Below, piece after piece: positions 1-12,800 of a stretch of 64,000 nucleotides of DNA. Source of the DNA: Pontederia crassipes (Eukaryota; Streptophyta; Magnoliopsida; Commelinales; Pontederiaceae); contig CM060187.1 of the NCBI GenBank assembly GCA_030549335.1, positions 3,224,001 to 3,288,000 of the forward strand. Reading direction: 5' to 3'. Made by a program: the position numbers and the translations under genes. The notes beneath the pieces are model-generated. The model worked only from the letters and a program-made list of their open reading frames with translations, was not told where the DNA came from and did no database searches. Positions within the stretch are counted from its first letter, which is position 1. Every line of letters begins with the position of its first letter.

Positions 1-2360
1 TATGTGTTACCATCTACTAAATTCGAAGAAACATATCATAATATCAAAGTCAATATCTTCACACATCTAATAAATATATATGTAACATTCCAATCAAAAT
101 CACTACACTCAATTTACATTCATTGTCACTTAAACATATCAAACATGCGTATGCAATGCAACACTCTCATATGTATGCACGGATCACCAACTGGCCAGTG
201 GTCAGTAGGTGAACTCTAGAGGTGGCTCCCATCGTGATCAGTGATGTAGCACTTAGCTCCAACCATCATACAATGCAATGCAAATACATGATTCATCATG
301 TGACAATTGCAACTCAATATCAGAAGATGAATCATATCAAATACCATTTTAAATCAAACAAGATTGCACTTCTCGTAACTCATTCATATCATATCACATA
401 TACTTTTCAAATGTGCAATCATACAATCATTCAGATATATTTTTCATAATTGCATTTCTCGAAATCAATTCATAACATATCCAAAACATATTCAATAATA
501 TCATAGTCAATGCCACACCAAATTCAAAAGAGGTGAATACATAGAGTAGGAAAAACCAACTTACCTATAAGGGCTAACAAAATATTTTCCTTTCCTTGTT
601 CACTACTTTACTCTTCTACTCCTATAACAATAATAATAAGAAACACATTACTACTATGATCTGAACACAATCCCATCACAAATGAACCATAATTAATTGC
701 ACAGGTATATGAACCTTAAGTATTTACTCTTATAATTCAAGTAACTATTTAACATAAGGATTGACCTAATATTATGATAGATTACACACATAGTAAAGAA
801 AATCCATATCTTCTGGTATACATAACCAAATGGCATCAATCCAATTTTCCTTAGTTCCATATTACAAAAATATTAATCTGTAAAAGTTTCAAATCTTATT
901 CCATTATGGTTTGTTCTCATGAAAATCAACATTCAGCCTAACTTTTATGTTGTTTTTATGTTCTAACAGACTAAGTAACATTACTTTTATGATTTATATA
1001 AACTAATAAACATTCCCTGTTCTGGTTATTTTAATTTTCCCAAATAGTAGACATCTTAAGGTACAACTTAATTACTTGAATTTATATCTATTCGTACTGA
1101 GCACAATAAATTTAACCAATACTAACATAATCTGCCCTAAATTCCCTCCCGATAGATTGAGTAAGGCTCGGTAAATTATTTATAACTTTCTCTACACATA
1201 TCATTTTCTAGTGATTTCAATTTTCAATGAAACCTAACATCAATTTCTATAACACCCTAAATTAACAATAATTCCATGACATATTGGATTTAATACATAA
1301 TTTACAAATTCAGGTAGTAATTTCGACAGACAGATTGATAGTACCTTAAATATAAGATCATAACTTTATCAACAAAAATCATATTAACTTGATTCCAAAG
1401 CATAATGAAAGTAGACTCATATAGGATCAATCAGAATAAATTTCATAATTTTTGGATTACTCAAAGATATGAAATTATGTAGCTAAAGATTCATGAATTA
1501 ATTGAACATGACTAAGATTAATCTTACCCATGAACAACATGAGTTTTATCCCATGTTCAAGTAAAATTCGAAAATGAATAGATGAGAAAGGTTCATATTT
1601 ACCCTAATTAAGAATTATGTAGTTAAAATCCAAAGAAAATGAAGTAGGAACTTACCAAAATTTAAAACCCTAGTTGTCCCTTCTCTTTCTCTAATTTCCT
1701 TCAATCATGTAGTATGATTTCATTTACCTTTGCAATTCGGCCAAGGGTGGTGAATAGGGAAGAGGAAGGTAGTAAAAGGTGAAAGGATAAGTATTAGAAG
1801 GAAGGGAGAAACCGACTTCAGGTGATCAATTGGATTCTTCCAAAAATGCCCTTGAAGTATCACTTATTCACATGTAATGCCAAGTAGATGACTTTTGCAT
1901 TTCTCTATTTATTTATTTATTTATTTAATTCATTTACTTAAGACATTACATATAAATAAGAAACTACCCCCCATTTGGATTCAAATATAATATTTATAAA
2001 AATAAATAATCAAGGAATCGAAATATAAATTTTTGTCCGAAGAACAAAAATCATGATTTCACAGATTTTTCGATTTTGTGTCTACGTTTTACCTAACTCA
2101 CACACCTCCTAAAAATTCTTAAAAATCACTTTTAGAATTCTTTCATATATAGGAATAATTATCGGGACTCTAATTTTCCAAATTTTCACTTTTCTGAAAA
2201 TCAAATTTCCATGCCTTAAGTAAATTTTCATCGCTTTCGCACTTTAATAGTTGACATTGAAGTGTAAGTCTTAACATCACATTCATAAAGATTATCAATA
2301 AGATAATATAGCATCACATTCATACATCTAATCATGCATGACTAACTTAGGGATATTACA
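1..2360 (-). repeat. 3' LTR of the gypsy element, partial
   Basis: Position 1 matches about 7501 of the other LTR, so roughly 480 bp lie outside the window. The LTR stops at GGATATTACA (2351-2360), the same end as the other copy at 10080. Relative to that copy it lacks about 220 bp near position 213, where the other LTR carries several copies of a CTCTAGAGGTGG-type unit. It is AT-rich with no coding content. Confidence 0.93.
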
Positions 2361-2380
2361 TTCTAACCCCCTTAAAAAAA
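2361..2380 (-). other. Polypurine tract of the gypsy element
   Basis: Next to the 3' LTR the minus strand reads a purine-rich run with AAGGGGG. This is the expected plus-strand DNA priming site, and its position confirms that the element is transcribed on the minus strand. Confidence 0.75.
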
Positions 2381-2405
2381 TTTCATCCTCAAAATTTGAT
2401 GTACC

Positions 2406-3842
2406 TTATTGACCAAACAAATATGGATATCGCTCACGCATATCTTGTTCAGTCTCCCATGTGGATTTCTCAACATTATGATGCTGCCACAAGACCTTCA
2501 CCAAAGGTATACTTTTAGACCAGAGCACTTGTTCCTTTGAATCCAAAATACGAATCAGTTGTTCGATGTAGGACATGTCTTCCTTCCAATCAATGGGATC
2601 ATATTCGATTACATGTTATGGATCTGGCTCATACTTTCGTAACATGGATACATGAAATACATCATGCACGTTTTCCATATGAGGAGGTAGGGCCAAACGA
2701 TAAGCAACCGATCCAACTCGCTCGAGTATTTCAAATGGTCCTATATATCGCGGACTTAGCTTTCCTTTCTTTCCAAATCTTACGACATCTTTCGATGGTG
2801 ATACCTTTAAGAAAACATGATCTCCTTGCTGAAACTCAAGAGGTCTTCGACGATTATCAACATAGCTTTTATTCTGTGCCACTTTAAGCTTTTCTTGAAC
2901 AACTTTGATCTTCTCGGTAGTGGTTTGAACTAATACTAGACCTATTAATTGTTTCTCACCAATTTCTTCCCAACAAATAGGAGACCTGCAACTTCTTCGA
3001 TATAATGTCTCATATGGTGCCATTTCGATACTATTATGATAGCTATTGTTATAAGCGAATTCTGCAAGAGCTATATGATCATCCCAATTCCCACCAAAGT
3101 CCAAAACACATGCACGAAGCATATCTTCTAAGGTCTGAATAGTCCTTTCCAATTGTCCATCCGTCTGAGGATGAAAAGCAGAACTAAATCGTACTTTTGT
3201 GCCCAAAGCTACTTGTAATTCTGTCCAAAAATGTGATGTGAAATGAGGATCTCGATCAGAGATAATACTAGTTGGAACTCCATGTAGTTGAACAATCTCC
3301 TGAATATAAATTTGTGCCAACTTGTTCAAGGAATAGTCCATCCAAATAGGTATAAAATGAGCCGATTTTATTAATCGATCCACTATCACCCATATTGCAT
3401 TATGTCCTTTACTAGTCCTTGGTAGTCCTTGGATAAAATTCATGTTTACATCTTCCTATTTTCACTGAGAAATAGGAAGTGGTTGTAATGTACCTTCAGG
3501 TTTCTTATGCTCTGCTTTAATTTGTTGACATGTCAAACATTTCCATACAAATTCAGCAATATCCTTCTTCATGTCACTCCACCAATAATGCTTCTTCAAG
3601 TTCTGGTATATTTTAGTATTTTCTGGATGCACACTATAAGGTGTTCGATGTGCCTCTTCTAAAATCACTCTTCGCAACTCAATATCGTTAGGAACGCAAA
3701 TCCTGTTTCCACACCTTAGTATCCCATCTTCATGCATATGAAAGTCTGGATTTTGTTCTCCTTTTCTTGTAGTTTGCAATGCTAACAACTTAGGATCCTT
3801 TTGCTGAGCTTCTTTGATCCTTTGTATCAATGTGGGTTCCAC
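2406..3842 (-). pseudogene. Gypsy pol: integrase and chromodomain, broken
   Basis: The part at 3842-3462 holds the HHCC zinc-binding region of integrase, with the pair CLTCQQ. A break near 3450 separates it from the catalytic core at 3443-2616. The core keeps its three acidic residues: Asp in WVIVDRLIKSAHF, Asp in ISDRDPHF and Glu in QTDGQLERTIQ. It is followed by the usual C-terminal block SPRYIGPFEILERVG. A TAA at 2616-2618 interrupts the frame. Reading on in the same frame gives a chromodomain-like tail with IPLVKVLWQHHNVEKSTWE, ending at a stop at 2406-2408. In this family the chromodomain directs integration to marked chromatin. The reading frame is otherwise surprisingly intact here, but stops and a frame break make it non-functional. 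Confidence 0.9.
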
Positions 3843-3849
3843 CTTGAAA

Positions 3850-5299
3850 CCTGAATTCCATTAGGAGTCTTCTCTATAAATTTGAAACAGGAATCCCTTA
3901 ATTTTTTCAAAAGCTTCCATTCGCTAACCATCATGTTAGCTAAGAAGGCTGACTTTCTACTCAATGCATTTGCTACTGTATTCATTGCCTGGATGATATT
4001 GAATAGAGCAGTCGTAGTCTTTTAACAATCCATCCATCTTCTCTGTCTCATATTTAATTCCTTCTGTGAGAACAAGTATTTCAAACTTTTGTGGTCGGTA
4101 ATGTCTCCAGATTTTCAATGCAAAAATTATGGCAGCAAGCTCCAAATCATGTGTAGGATAATTTTACTCATAATCTTTCAATTATCTTGATGCATACGCG
4201 ACCACCCAACCATTTTGCATTAAAACACAACCCAAGCCCTTCCGAGAGTCATCACTATATATAACAAACCCATCGGTGCCAGATGGAATTGTTAAGACAG
4301 GAGCGCTTGTAAGTCTCTTCTTGAGTTCCTGAAAACTTCTCTCACATTCGTCTGACCATATAAATTTTATACTCTTACGTGTTAACTTTGTGAGAGGAGT
4401 GGCAATAGAAGAAAACCCTTCAACAAATCTTCTATAATACCTAGTTAAACCCAAGAAACTTTTGACTTCAGTAACAGTAGTTGGCCTCTCCCAATCAATT
4501 ACAACCTCAATTTTAGATGGATCAACTGATATGCCTTCTTTGGATACAACATGGCCTAAGAACATCACTTTATCAAGTCAAAACTCACACTTGCTAAGCT
4601 TGGCATATAACTTTTGTACCCTGAGCATTTGCAGAATAGTTTTCAACTGTTCTTCATGTTCTTCTTGGCTCTTGGAATATGTCAGAATATCATCGATGAA
4701 AACGATCACAAACTGGTCCAAGAATGGCTTAAATACTCTATTCATCATATCCATGAAAGCAACAGGTGTATTAGTTAACCCAAATGACATTACCAAGAAT
4801 TCATAATGGCCATATCGTGTTCTGAATGCAATCTTCGAAATATCACCTTTCTTAATTTTAAGTTGATGATATTCAGAACTGAGATCAATCTTGGAGAATA
4901 CCGAGGCACCTTGTAGTTGATTAAACAAACCATCTATTCGCGACAATGGATATTTGTTTTTCACTATCTCCTGATTCAATTGTGTATAATCAATACACAA
5001 CCTCAGAGATCCATCTTTCTTCTTAACAAATAACACTGTAGCTCCTCAAGATGATACACTTGGCCGAATAAATCTCTTATCTAAAAGTTCTTGAAGTTGT
5101 CCTTTCAATTCTTTTAATTTTGCAGGGGCCATACGATAGGAGCTTTAGAAATGGGAGTCGTTCCAGAGAGAAGATCGATAGAGAACTCTATCTCTCTATC
5201 AGGAGGCAAGCCTGGCAACTCCTCTGGAAACACATCTGAAAACTCCTTAACAATAGACACATCCTTCAAGCTTGTTCCTTCTTTTTTGTTCTCGACCAA
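3850..5299 (-). pseudogene. Gypsy pol: reverse transcriptase and RNase H, broken
   Basis: The region opens with FPEELPGLPPDREIEF, the start of Ty3 RT. One base is missing near 5143. A TGA stands at 5046-5048 where the family has Trp in SWGAP. The RT core follows ([17 protein letters not shown]) with the catalytic FIDDIL in the 5036-4578 piece. A second TGA (4578-4580) again replaces the family Trp in CEFWLD. RNase H follows, with [16 protein letters not shown], and two TAA codons near 4145-4182 where Gln is expected. The RNase H core is then shortened: EILVLTEGIKYETEK replaces the expected longer stretch. The several independent lesions show a long-dead copy. Confidence 0.9.
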
Positions 5300-5314
5300 G
5301 AAGGTTAAAAATCC

Positions 5315-6838
5315 CTAACAACCCTTTTTGAGTAATTTATTGGCACGTATATAGGATATTAGAGAACATTCACTCGATGCCCTCTCTCCAACAAAATTGA
5401 ATGGTTGTTCATTAGGGGGCAAAAATGTAACTATTTTCTTTCGACAATCAAGGCAAGGATGATGGGAGGACAATCGGTCCATACCCAAAATCACATCAAA
5501 GTCATGCATATACAAAATAATCAGATCAACAGTCAAAAACTTATCTTGAACTCTAACATCACATGATTTGTATACTAAATCTGAAGATAGAGTATTGCCA
5601 TCGGGAGTTCTAATTGCCAAACAGTATCCCAATGGTTTCCTTCTTGTCTTCAGATGACATGCAAACTTTAGACTTACAAAGGAATGTGTAGAACCAGAAT
5701 CTATCAAAGTATGTGCCATGGTGTCACAAATAAGAAGATTACCTGTGATCATCGCATTGGAAGCATCCACATCTCTTTGAGTCAAGGCATAAACTTGTCC
5801 TTGTGCCATTGGTTGTTTCCCTTTTCCTATTGCTCTTGGTGGTTGTGGCTGCTGTTGTAGTGGGTACTTTTGTTGTTGTTGTTGCTGTTGTTGTATTAGC
5901 GGAAAATCTTTGATGTAGTGGCCCATTTTTCCACACTTAAAATAACCTCCTGTCATCTTATAACATGGGGCATTGCCATGGGAATTCCCACACAATCTGC
6001 ATTGTTGGGAATATTGTGGTTGTGGTTGTTGGGGTCTGCGGAAAGGCACATTGTTTCTTCTTTTCTTAAAGTCAAAATTTCTTGGCCTGAAGTGTTGAAA
6101 AGTATGACCTCTCTTTTTTTTGTTTTCCTCTTGATTTGCTTGGGATGTTTGTAAATCCTTCTCTACCAATTGAGCCCTTTCATACACATCTTCATATACT
6201 CGCAACTTAAGTGCGACAAGGTTACTTTTAAGAGCTGGCTTGAGTCCTCTCTCGAACTTCTTTGCCTTTTCCGTTTCATCAACCATTAGGTGTGAAGCAA
6301 ATATTGATAGTTCAGCAAACTTTGCCTCATATTGATCCACTACCATATTTCCTTGCTCCAGCTGGAGAAATTCAATCATTTTCTTGTCCCGAGCACAATC
6401 TGAAAAGTATTTTGTGAGAAAAACTTCAACAAATTTCTTCCATGTTAAGTTCGGGTTGTCAGCCAAAACTCTAGGCTTAGTTTCCTTCCACCAGTGCTCA
6501 ACATTACCTTCAAGCATAAACTCGGCAAATAATATCTTTTCTGGATCCTCACAACCTAAGGCAGCAAATATCTTTTCCAATTTGTTTATCCAACTCTCGG
6601 CCTCCGCTGGGTCACCAATACCTTTGAAAGCAGGAGGGCCAAGTTTCTTAAACTGCTCTACTGTACATTTATGACCACCTTCAACTTGTTCAGCTCTAGG
6701 TTCATTGTTTCTCGTATTCTGTTCATTTTGCATCCTCATGATATTACTCATTTCTTGCAAGGCTTGCAAAACACCCTCCAACCGAGGATCTTGTTCTGCA
6801 TTTTGATTTTGGGATGAGCTTTCCCCTCTCGTCGTCAT
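5315..6838 (-). pseudogene. Gypsy gag and aspartic protease
   Basis: The likely start is the Met of MTTRGESSSQNQ at 6838; an upstream in-frame Met at 6916 would add 26 residues unlike the family. The capsid-like part contains PPAFKGIGDPAEAESW and W-x-K-F patterns typical of retrotransposon gag. The zinc knuckle reads GGYFKCGKMGHYIKDFP: the first and last Cys of the CCHC pattern are Tyr and Phe, so zinc binding should be lost. A Gln-rich tract follows. The protease keeps its active-site motif in TLIDSGSTHSF. An in-frame TAG at 5315-5317 ends this piece, and the pol frame resumes directly after it. It probably once encoded a single Gag-Pol polyprotein. Confidence 0.88.
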
Positions 6839-7006
6839 GACCCTAATTAAATCAAGCACATGTATACTTCGAATTAATAATATGAAATGCCATTCCTTAG
6901 ACCTATACAAACGCACGACAATGTCTTAGAACTTAAACAAACTTAAAGCATAACCATGTCATCCTAGACATGATCATGCAACACTTAGCAAAGGGTAGGA
7001 CCTATT

Positions 7007-7018
7007 GCTCTGATACCA
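7007..7018 (-). other. Primer binding site (tRNA-Met type) of the gypsy element
   Basis: The minus strand reads TGGTATCAGAGC, the standard plant PBS complementary to the 3' end of initiator tRNA-Met. It lies four bases inside the 5' LTR and fixes the element's orientation. Confidence 0.95.
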
Positions 7019-7022
7019 TAAT

Positions 7023-10000
7023 TGTCACGACCCCGATTTAAACGGTGGTTTAAATCAGAGCTCGAGACTTATTACAGTCGATCAAATATTTTTCCTTATT
7101 TTTTTAAAAAAATTTGTGTATAACTCCTCTAGATAATACATGAAAATGATAACACATATAAGCAAACCACGCAATTTATATCATTCAGAGCATGTAACAA
7201 CTCTAGGGTTTACACCATCACATAGTCATAAAACATCTACATTTTACAAGATGCAAAATTACTTTTCATGCCTAGGACATATCAAACTCTTTCCATATCC
7301 CAACATAGAAATATTAGAGATACAAGTCTTCTATCTAACACGCGCGGTGGGTCACATGACTTCTCAATACCTTAGCAGCAAAATGGATCCACACCCTGCT
7401 AAGGCTGTCTCTCGCGATCCCAAAAGTTCTATTGATCTAAAAAAGTGCACAACAACACTATGAGCAAATAATACCTCAGTAAGCTGATAACTCATAAGCT
7501 ATGTGTTACCATCTAATAAATTCGAAGAAACATATCATAATATCAAAGTCAATATCTTCACACATCTAATAAATACATATGTAACATTCCAATCAAAATC
7601 ACTACACTCAATTTAAATTCATTGTCACTTAAACATATCAAACATGCGTATGCAATGCAACACTCTCATATGTATGCACGGATCACCAACTAGCCAGTGG
7701 TCGGTGGGTGGACTCTAGAGGTGACTCCCATCGTGATGTAGCACTTAGCTCCATTCTACCTCATCCCTTTCGGGGAACAAATTATATAACAATAGGTGGA
7801 CTCTAGAGGTGGCCCCTACGGATTCTAGAGGTGGCCCCCATCACGACTACTCACGATGTGACACATAGCTCCACATGGCACTTAGCTCCAGCCTATCTCA
7901 TCCCATTATTGGGGAACAGAATGATAGATTAGACTCTAGAGGTGGCTCCCATCATGATCAGTGATGTAGCACTTAGCTCCAACCATCATACAATGCAATG
8001 CAAATGCATGATTCATCATGTGACAATTGCATCTCAATATCAGAAGATGAATCATATCAAATACCATTTTAAATCAAACAAGATTGCACTTCTCGTAACT
8101 CATTCATATCATATCACATATACTTTTCAAATGTGTAATCATACAATCATTCAGATATACTTTTCATAATTGCATTTCTCGAAATCAATTCATAACATAT
8201 CCAAAACATATTCAATAATATCACAATCAATGCCACACCGAATTTAAAAGAAGTGAATACATAGAGTAGGAGAACCAACTTACCTATAAGGGCTAACAAA
8301 ATATTTTCCTTTCCTTGTTCACTACTTTAATCTTCTACTACTATAATAGTAATAGTAAGAAACACATTACTACTATGATCTGAACACAATCCCATCACAC
8401 ATGAAACATAATTAATTGCATAGGTATGTGAACCTTAAGTATTTACTCTTATAATTTAAGTAACTATTTAACACAAGGATTGACCTAATATTATGACAGA
8501 TTGCACACATAGTAAAGAAAATCCATATCTTCTGGTATACATAATCAAATGGAATCAATCCAATTTTCTTTAGTTACAGATTACAAAGACATTAATATGT
8601 AAAAGTTTCAAATCTTATTCCATTATGGTTTGTTCTCATGAAAATCAACATTCAGCCTAGCTTTTATGTTGTTTCTATGTTATGATAGATTGAGTAACAT
8701 TACTTTTATGATTTATATAAAATAATAATGGTTATTTTAATTTTCCCAAATAGTAGACATCCTAAGGTACAACTCATAAAATTACTTGAATTTATATCTA
8801 TTTGTACTGAGCACAATAAATTTAACCAATACTAGCATAATCTGTCCTAAGTTCCCTCCTGCCAGACTGAGTAAGGTTTGGTAAATTATTTATAACTTTC
8901 GCTACACATATCATTTTCTAGTGATTCCAATTGTAAATGAAACCTGACATCAATTTCTATAACTATCAATTAATTCCATGACATATTGGATTTAATACAT
9001 AATTTGCAAATTCGGGTAGTAATTTCGGTAGACAGAGTGATAGTACCTTAAAGATAAGAGCATAACTTTATCAACAGAAATCATATTAACTTGATTCTAA
9101 AGCTCAATTAAATTAGACTCATATAGGATCAATCAAAATAAAGATCATAATTTTTGGATCACTCGAAGATATGGAATTATGTAGCTAAAGATTCATTAAT
9201 CAATTGAACATGGCTAGGGTTAATCTTACCCATGAACAACATGAGTTTTGCCCCATGTTGAAGTAAAATTTGAAAATGAATAGATGAGAAAGGTTCAAAG
9301 TTACCCTAATTAATAATTATATAGTTAAAATCCAAATAAAATGAAGTAGGAACTTACCAAAATTTAAAACCCTAGTTGCCCCTTCTCTTTCTCTAATTTC
9401 CTTCAATCATGTAGTATGATTTCTTCTACCTTTGCAATTCGGCCAAGGGTGGTGAATAGGGTAGAGGAAGGTAGTAAAAGGTGAAAGGATAAGTATTAGA
9501 AGGAAGGGAGAAACCGACTTCAGGTGGTCAATTGGATTCTTCCAAAAATGCCCTTCAAGTATCACTTATTCACATGTAATGCCAAGTAAATGACTTTTGC
9601 ATTTCTCCATTTATTTATTTATTTATTTATTTATGTATTTATTTATTTATTCATTTACTTAAGACATTACATGTAAATAAGAAACTACCCCCCATTTAAT
9701 TCAAATAGAATATTTATAAAAATAAATAATCAAGGAATCGAAATCTAAATTTTTGTCCGAAGAACAAAAATCGCGATTTCACGAATTTTTCAATTTTGTG
9801 TCTACGTTTTACCTAACTCACACACCTTCTAAAAATTCTTAAAAATCACTTTTAGAATTCTTTCATATATAGGAACAATTACCGAGACTTTAATTTTCCA
9901 AATTTTCACTTTTTCGAAAATCACATTTCCATGCCTTAAGTAAAATTTCATCGCTTTCACACTCCAATAGTTGACATTGAAGTGTAAGTCTTAACATCAC

Positions 10001-10080
10001 ATTAATAAAGTTTATCAATAAGATAATATAGCATCACATTCATACATCTAATCATGCATGATTAACTTAGGGATATTACA
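7023..10080 (-). repeat. 5' LTR of the gypsy element, complete (3058 bp)
   Basis: On the plus strand it starts TGTCACGACCCC and ends GGATATTACA, giving TG...CA ends. Most of it can be aligned by eye to 1-2360. It contains a local multiplication of a CTCTAGAGGTGG unit between about 7705 and 7945, and a (TTTA)n tract near 9606-9655 that is longer than in the other LTR. There is no coding content. Confidence 0.93.
7705..7945. repeat. Short repeat cluster inside the LTR, absent from the sister LTR
   Basis: The unit (G)ACTCTAGAGGTGGCYCCC occurs about four times, alternating with GTAGCACTTAGCTCC and TCATCCC...GGGGAACA blocks. The sister LTR has a single unit near 212-240, so about 220 bp have been gained here or lost there by recombination between units. 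Confidence 0.75.
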
Positions 10081-12800
10081 ATTTCCATAGAAAACAGATG
10101 AAAACATGTCTTGATAATATTCTTCTATGCAATGGTTTTCTCAATAATGTTTTATACGTTTTAAATATAGCATATGTTGTTGATGATTATTCTTTTATAT
10201 CATCTATTGATGTGAATGAAAATGTCAATATTTGACATGCCAGACTGAAATACATTGGTCAAGATCGAATGAATAGTCTTACTAAAGAAGACATTTTGGG
10301 CCCTCTCGCAAAAGTCGATCTTCCAAATTATGAGGAATGTCTAACTGACAAGAAAACAAGAATACCATTTGGAAGGAAAAACGCAGAGTACCCATTACGA
10401 TTAATTCATTCGGACATATGTGGTCTAATGAATGTTCACACACGATATAATTTTTCTTACTTCATCACCTTTATAGATGATTATTCACGCTCCAGTATTA
10501 TATACTTGATTTCTCATAAACCCAAAGTTTTGGATTATTTTGTACGATTTATGAACATAACAAAAAATTAAGTTAATCGCAAGAAATCCTTGCGAACTGT
10601 TCGTGAGTGTGAATATCTCTCTGACTTATTAAAAAAGTTATGTGATGAAAAATGAATATTTAGACAACTAAAAGTACCAAGAACTTCGCAACAAAATGCT
10701 GTTGTTGAAAGATGGAATCGTACCTTATTTGATATGGTTCAATTTATAATGGCATACACTAATCTTCTAATTTTACATTGGAGAGATGCACTATTGACTA
10801 CTGCCTACATTTTAAACTGTGTACCATCGAAATCTATTCCTACCACTCTATGAACTTTGGACAGGACAAAAGTTTAACCTTAGTTATTTGTGCCATTAAG
10901 ATTGCACAACCTATGTTTTAAACAATTCTCATAAGTATGGAAAGTTAAGTTCAAGAAGGCAGAAATGTATCTGTATAAAATATTGTGAAACCTCAAAGGG
11001 CTATATATTCATAGGTGAAAGGGAATATGGTACGATGATAGAAATAGAAAGTAGAAATGTGATATTCATAGAAAATGTGACATTAATAGACAAGAGACTT
11101 CTATGTAGGGTGAAATAAACAAGAGACTTCTTTTAAATGAAGAAGAAGATCCTGAGTTGGCGACACAAGCGAATCAATCTGTTGAGGAGTTTGTCTTTTC
11201 CATCCCATAACTTGATTCGAGTGTGAGAGATTCGAAATCGTCAATTGACAAACCTGAAAGTTTCCTTCGACATATTAATAAAAAAACATGTCATGTGCTA
11301 AAGATTTGAAAATGAAGGGCTGCATGAACATGGGCCACATGAAGCCCACGTAGAAAGTTTGGAAGATGAACTTGAGCCCAAATCTATAAAAGAGGTTCTC
11401 TCATCCCCTACTAAGGAGAAATTGATTAAGTTAATGGATGAAGAGTTGAGGTCGATGCATAAAATTCAAGATTGATCTTTCATCAGACCTTAAGACAATT
11501 GGGAACAAGTGGATTATCAAAATTAAACGTGGCATGGATGGATCAATTGAAAGATATAAAGTCCGTCTAGTGACAAAATGTTTCACCCAAACAATGAGTG
11601 TTGACTATGAAGAAACCTTTGCAAATGTTGTAAGGTTTGTTTCAATTCGTCTAATATTAATTATAGTCGCATATGTGAACTTAGAATTACATCAAATAAA
11701 TGTAAAGACCATATTTCTCAATGGAGAACTAGATGAAAAAATTTACATGGAGCAACCTCAAGACTTCATTGTAAATAAATAAGAGCGCAAAGATTGCAGA
11801 CTACGTCAATCCATTTCATAAATAGTTGTATCTTAAATTTCATCAATTAATCATTCCGTATGATTTTAACATAATTGATGAAGATCACTGCATGCATGTT
11901 CATAAGTCCGAAGATAATTTTGCTATCCTAATGCTATATGTGGATGACATTCTGATAGCTCAAAATAATAAAAATTTTGTTATTACCATTAAGCAATGAT
12001 TGTCCTCCATGTTTGAGATGAAGGCCATGAGTGAAGATGGGCATGGAAATTCAATGAGATCATTCCAAATGACTCCTTGTTTTGTTGCAGAAATTATACA
12101 TAAAGAAAGTTTTGGAACACTTTCGTATGGATCTCTAGACATGTGCCCTAAAACTTTAGAGGAATAAAAGGAAATGTCTAATGTTCTATATGCAAGTGTG
12201 GCCGATAGCCTAATGTGCATTATGATGTGTACTCAGTCAGACATATATTTTGTTGTGGGTCTAGTTAGTCAATATCAGGCTAATCTAGGATACCAACATT
12301 AGAAGACGGTGAAGAAAATCATGAGATACCTCAAGGATACTACAGATCTTGCACTATGCTATCACGAAGGAAGTCTGCGACTCGCTGGATTCATCGATGT
12401 CGATTAGGATGGTGATGTTGATGAATGAAAATTCACCTATGTATATACTTTGTTGCTCAGCAATGGTGTTGTCAACTATGGAGGCAAAATTCATAATTTG
12501 TTCAATGACAGTATAAAAGGTTTTATGGCTTAAACGATTCCTTCAAAATTTGAGAATTTTTGAGAATGTCCTTCGGTGCGACAATTAAGCAGCTATTACT
12601 TATGTGAATGAGAGAAATATCATTGCAAAGGAAAGCATATCAACACGAAGTACAAATTTATATGACATGAAGAAGTCAAAGAAGATATCTCAATTGAGTC
12701 GATATCAATGCACAAAATGGTTACTAATTCAGTCATCAAATCATTGTCGAGAGAGGCATTCTTAAGACATGTAAATATTTTAGGGCTGCATAGATTATAA
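10081..12800 (+). pseudogene. Ty1/copia pol remnant interrupted by the gypsy element
   Basis: In order are seen a GAG-pre-integrase stretch around 10235-10380 (HARLKYIGQDRMNSL), an integrase core (PLRLIHSDICGLMN, then FITFIDDYSR) in the open stretch 10269-10571, an RT fragment at 11534-11782 (RLVTKCFTQTMSVDYEETFA, IFLNGELDEKIYMEQP), the RT catalytic YVDDILIA near 11938-11970, and RNase H remains ending with KHINTKYKF and LRHVNILGLHRL near 12790. Many stops and frameshifts separate these pieces. The 5' part (gag, protease) is not in view, because the gypsy element starts exactly at the left edge. The order IN before RT marks it as copia. Confidence 0.88.

Larger units (their letters stand above)
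1..10080 (-). mobile_element. Ty3/gypsy chromovirus-type LTR retrotransposon (left end cut by window)
   Basis: Read on the minus strand the element runs 5' LTR (7023-10080), PBS (7007-7018), gag-pol (about 6838-2406), polypurine tract (about 2361-2380) and 3' LTR (1-2360, its end outside the window). The domain order gag, protease, RT, RNase H, integrase, chromodomain is that of Ty3/gypsy chromoviruses, and the C-terminal chromodomain with a tRNA-Met PBS suggests the Tekay/Del lineage. The LTRs begin TG and end CA and are clearly alike, but differ at many single bases and by one block of about 220 bp. The coding region is dead. The element lies inside an older copia pol, which resumes at 10081. 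The left target-site copy is not visible. Confidence 0.95.
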
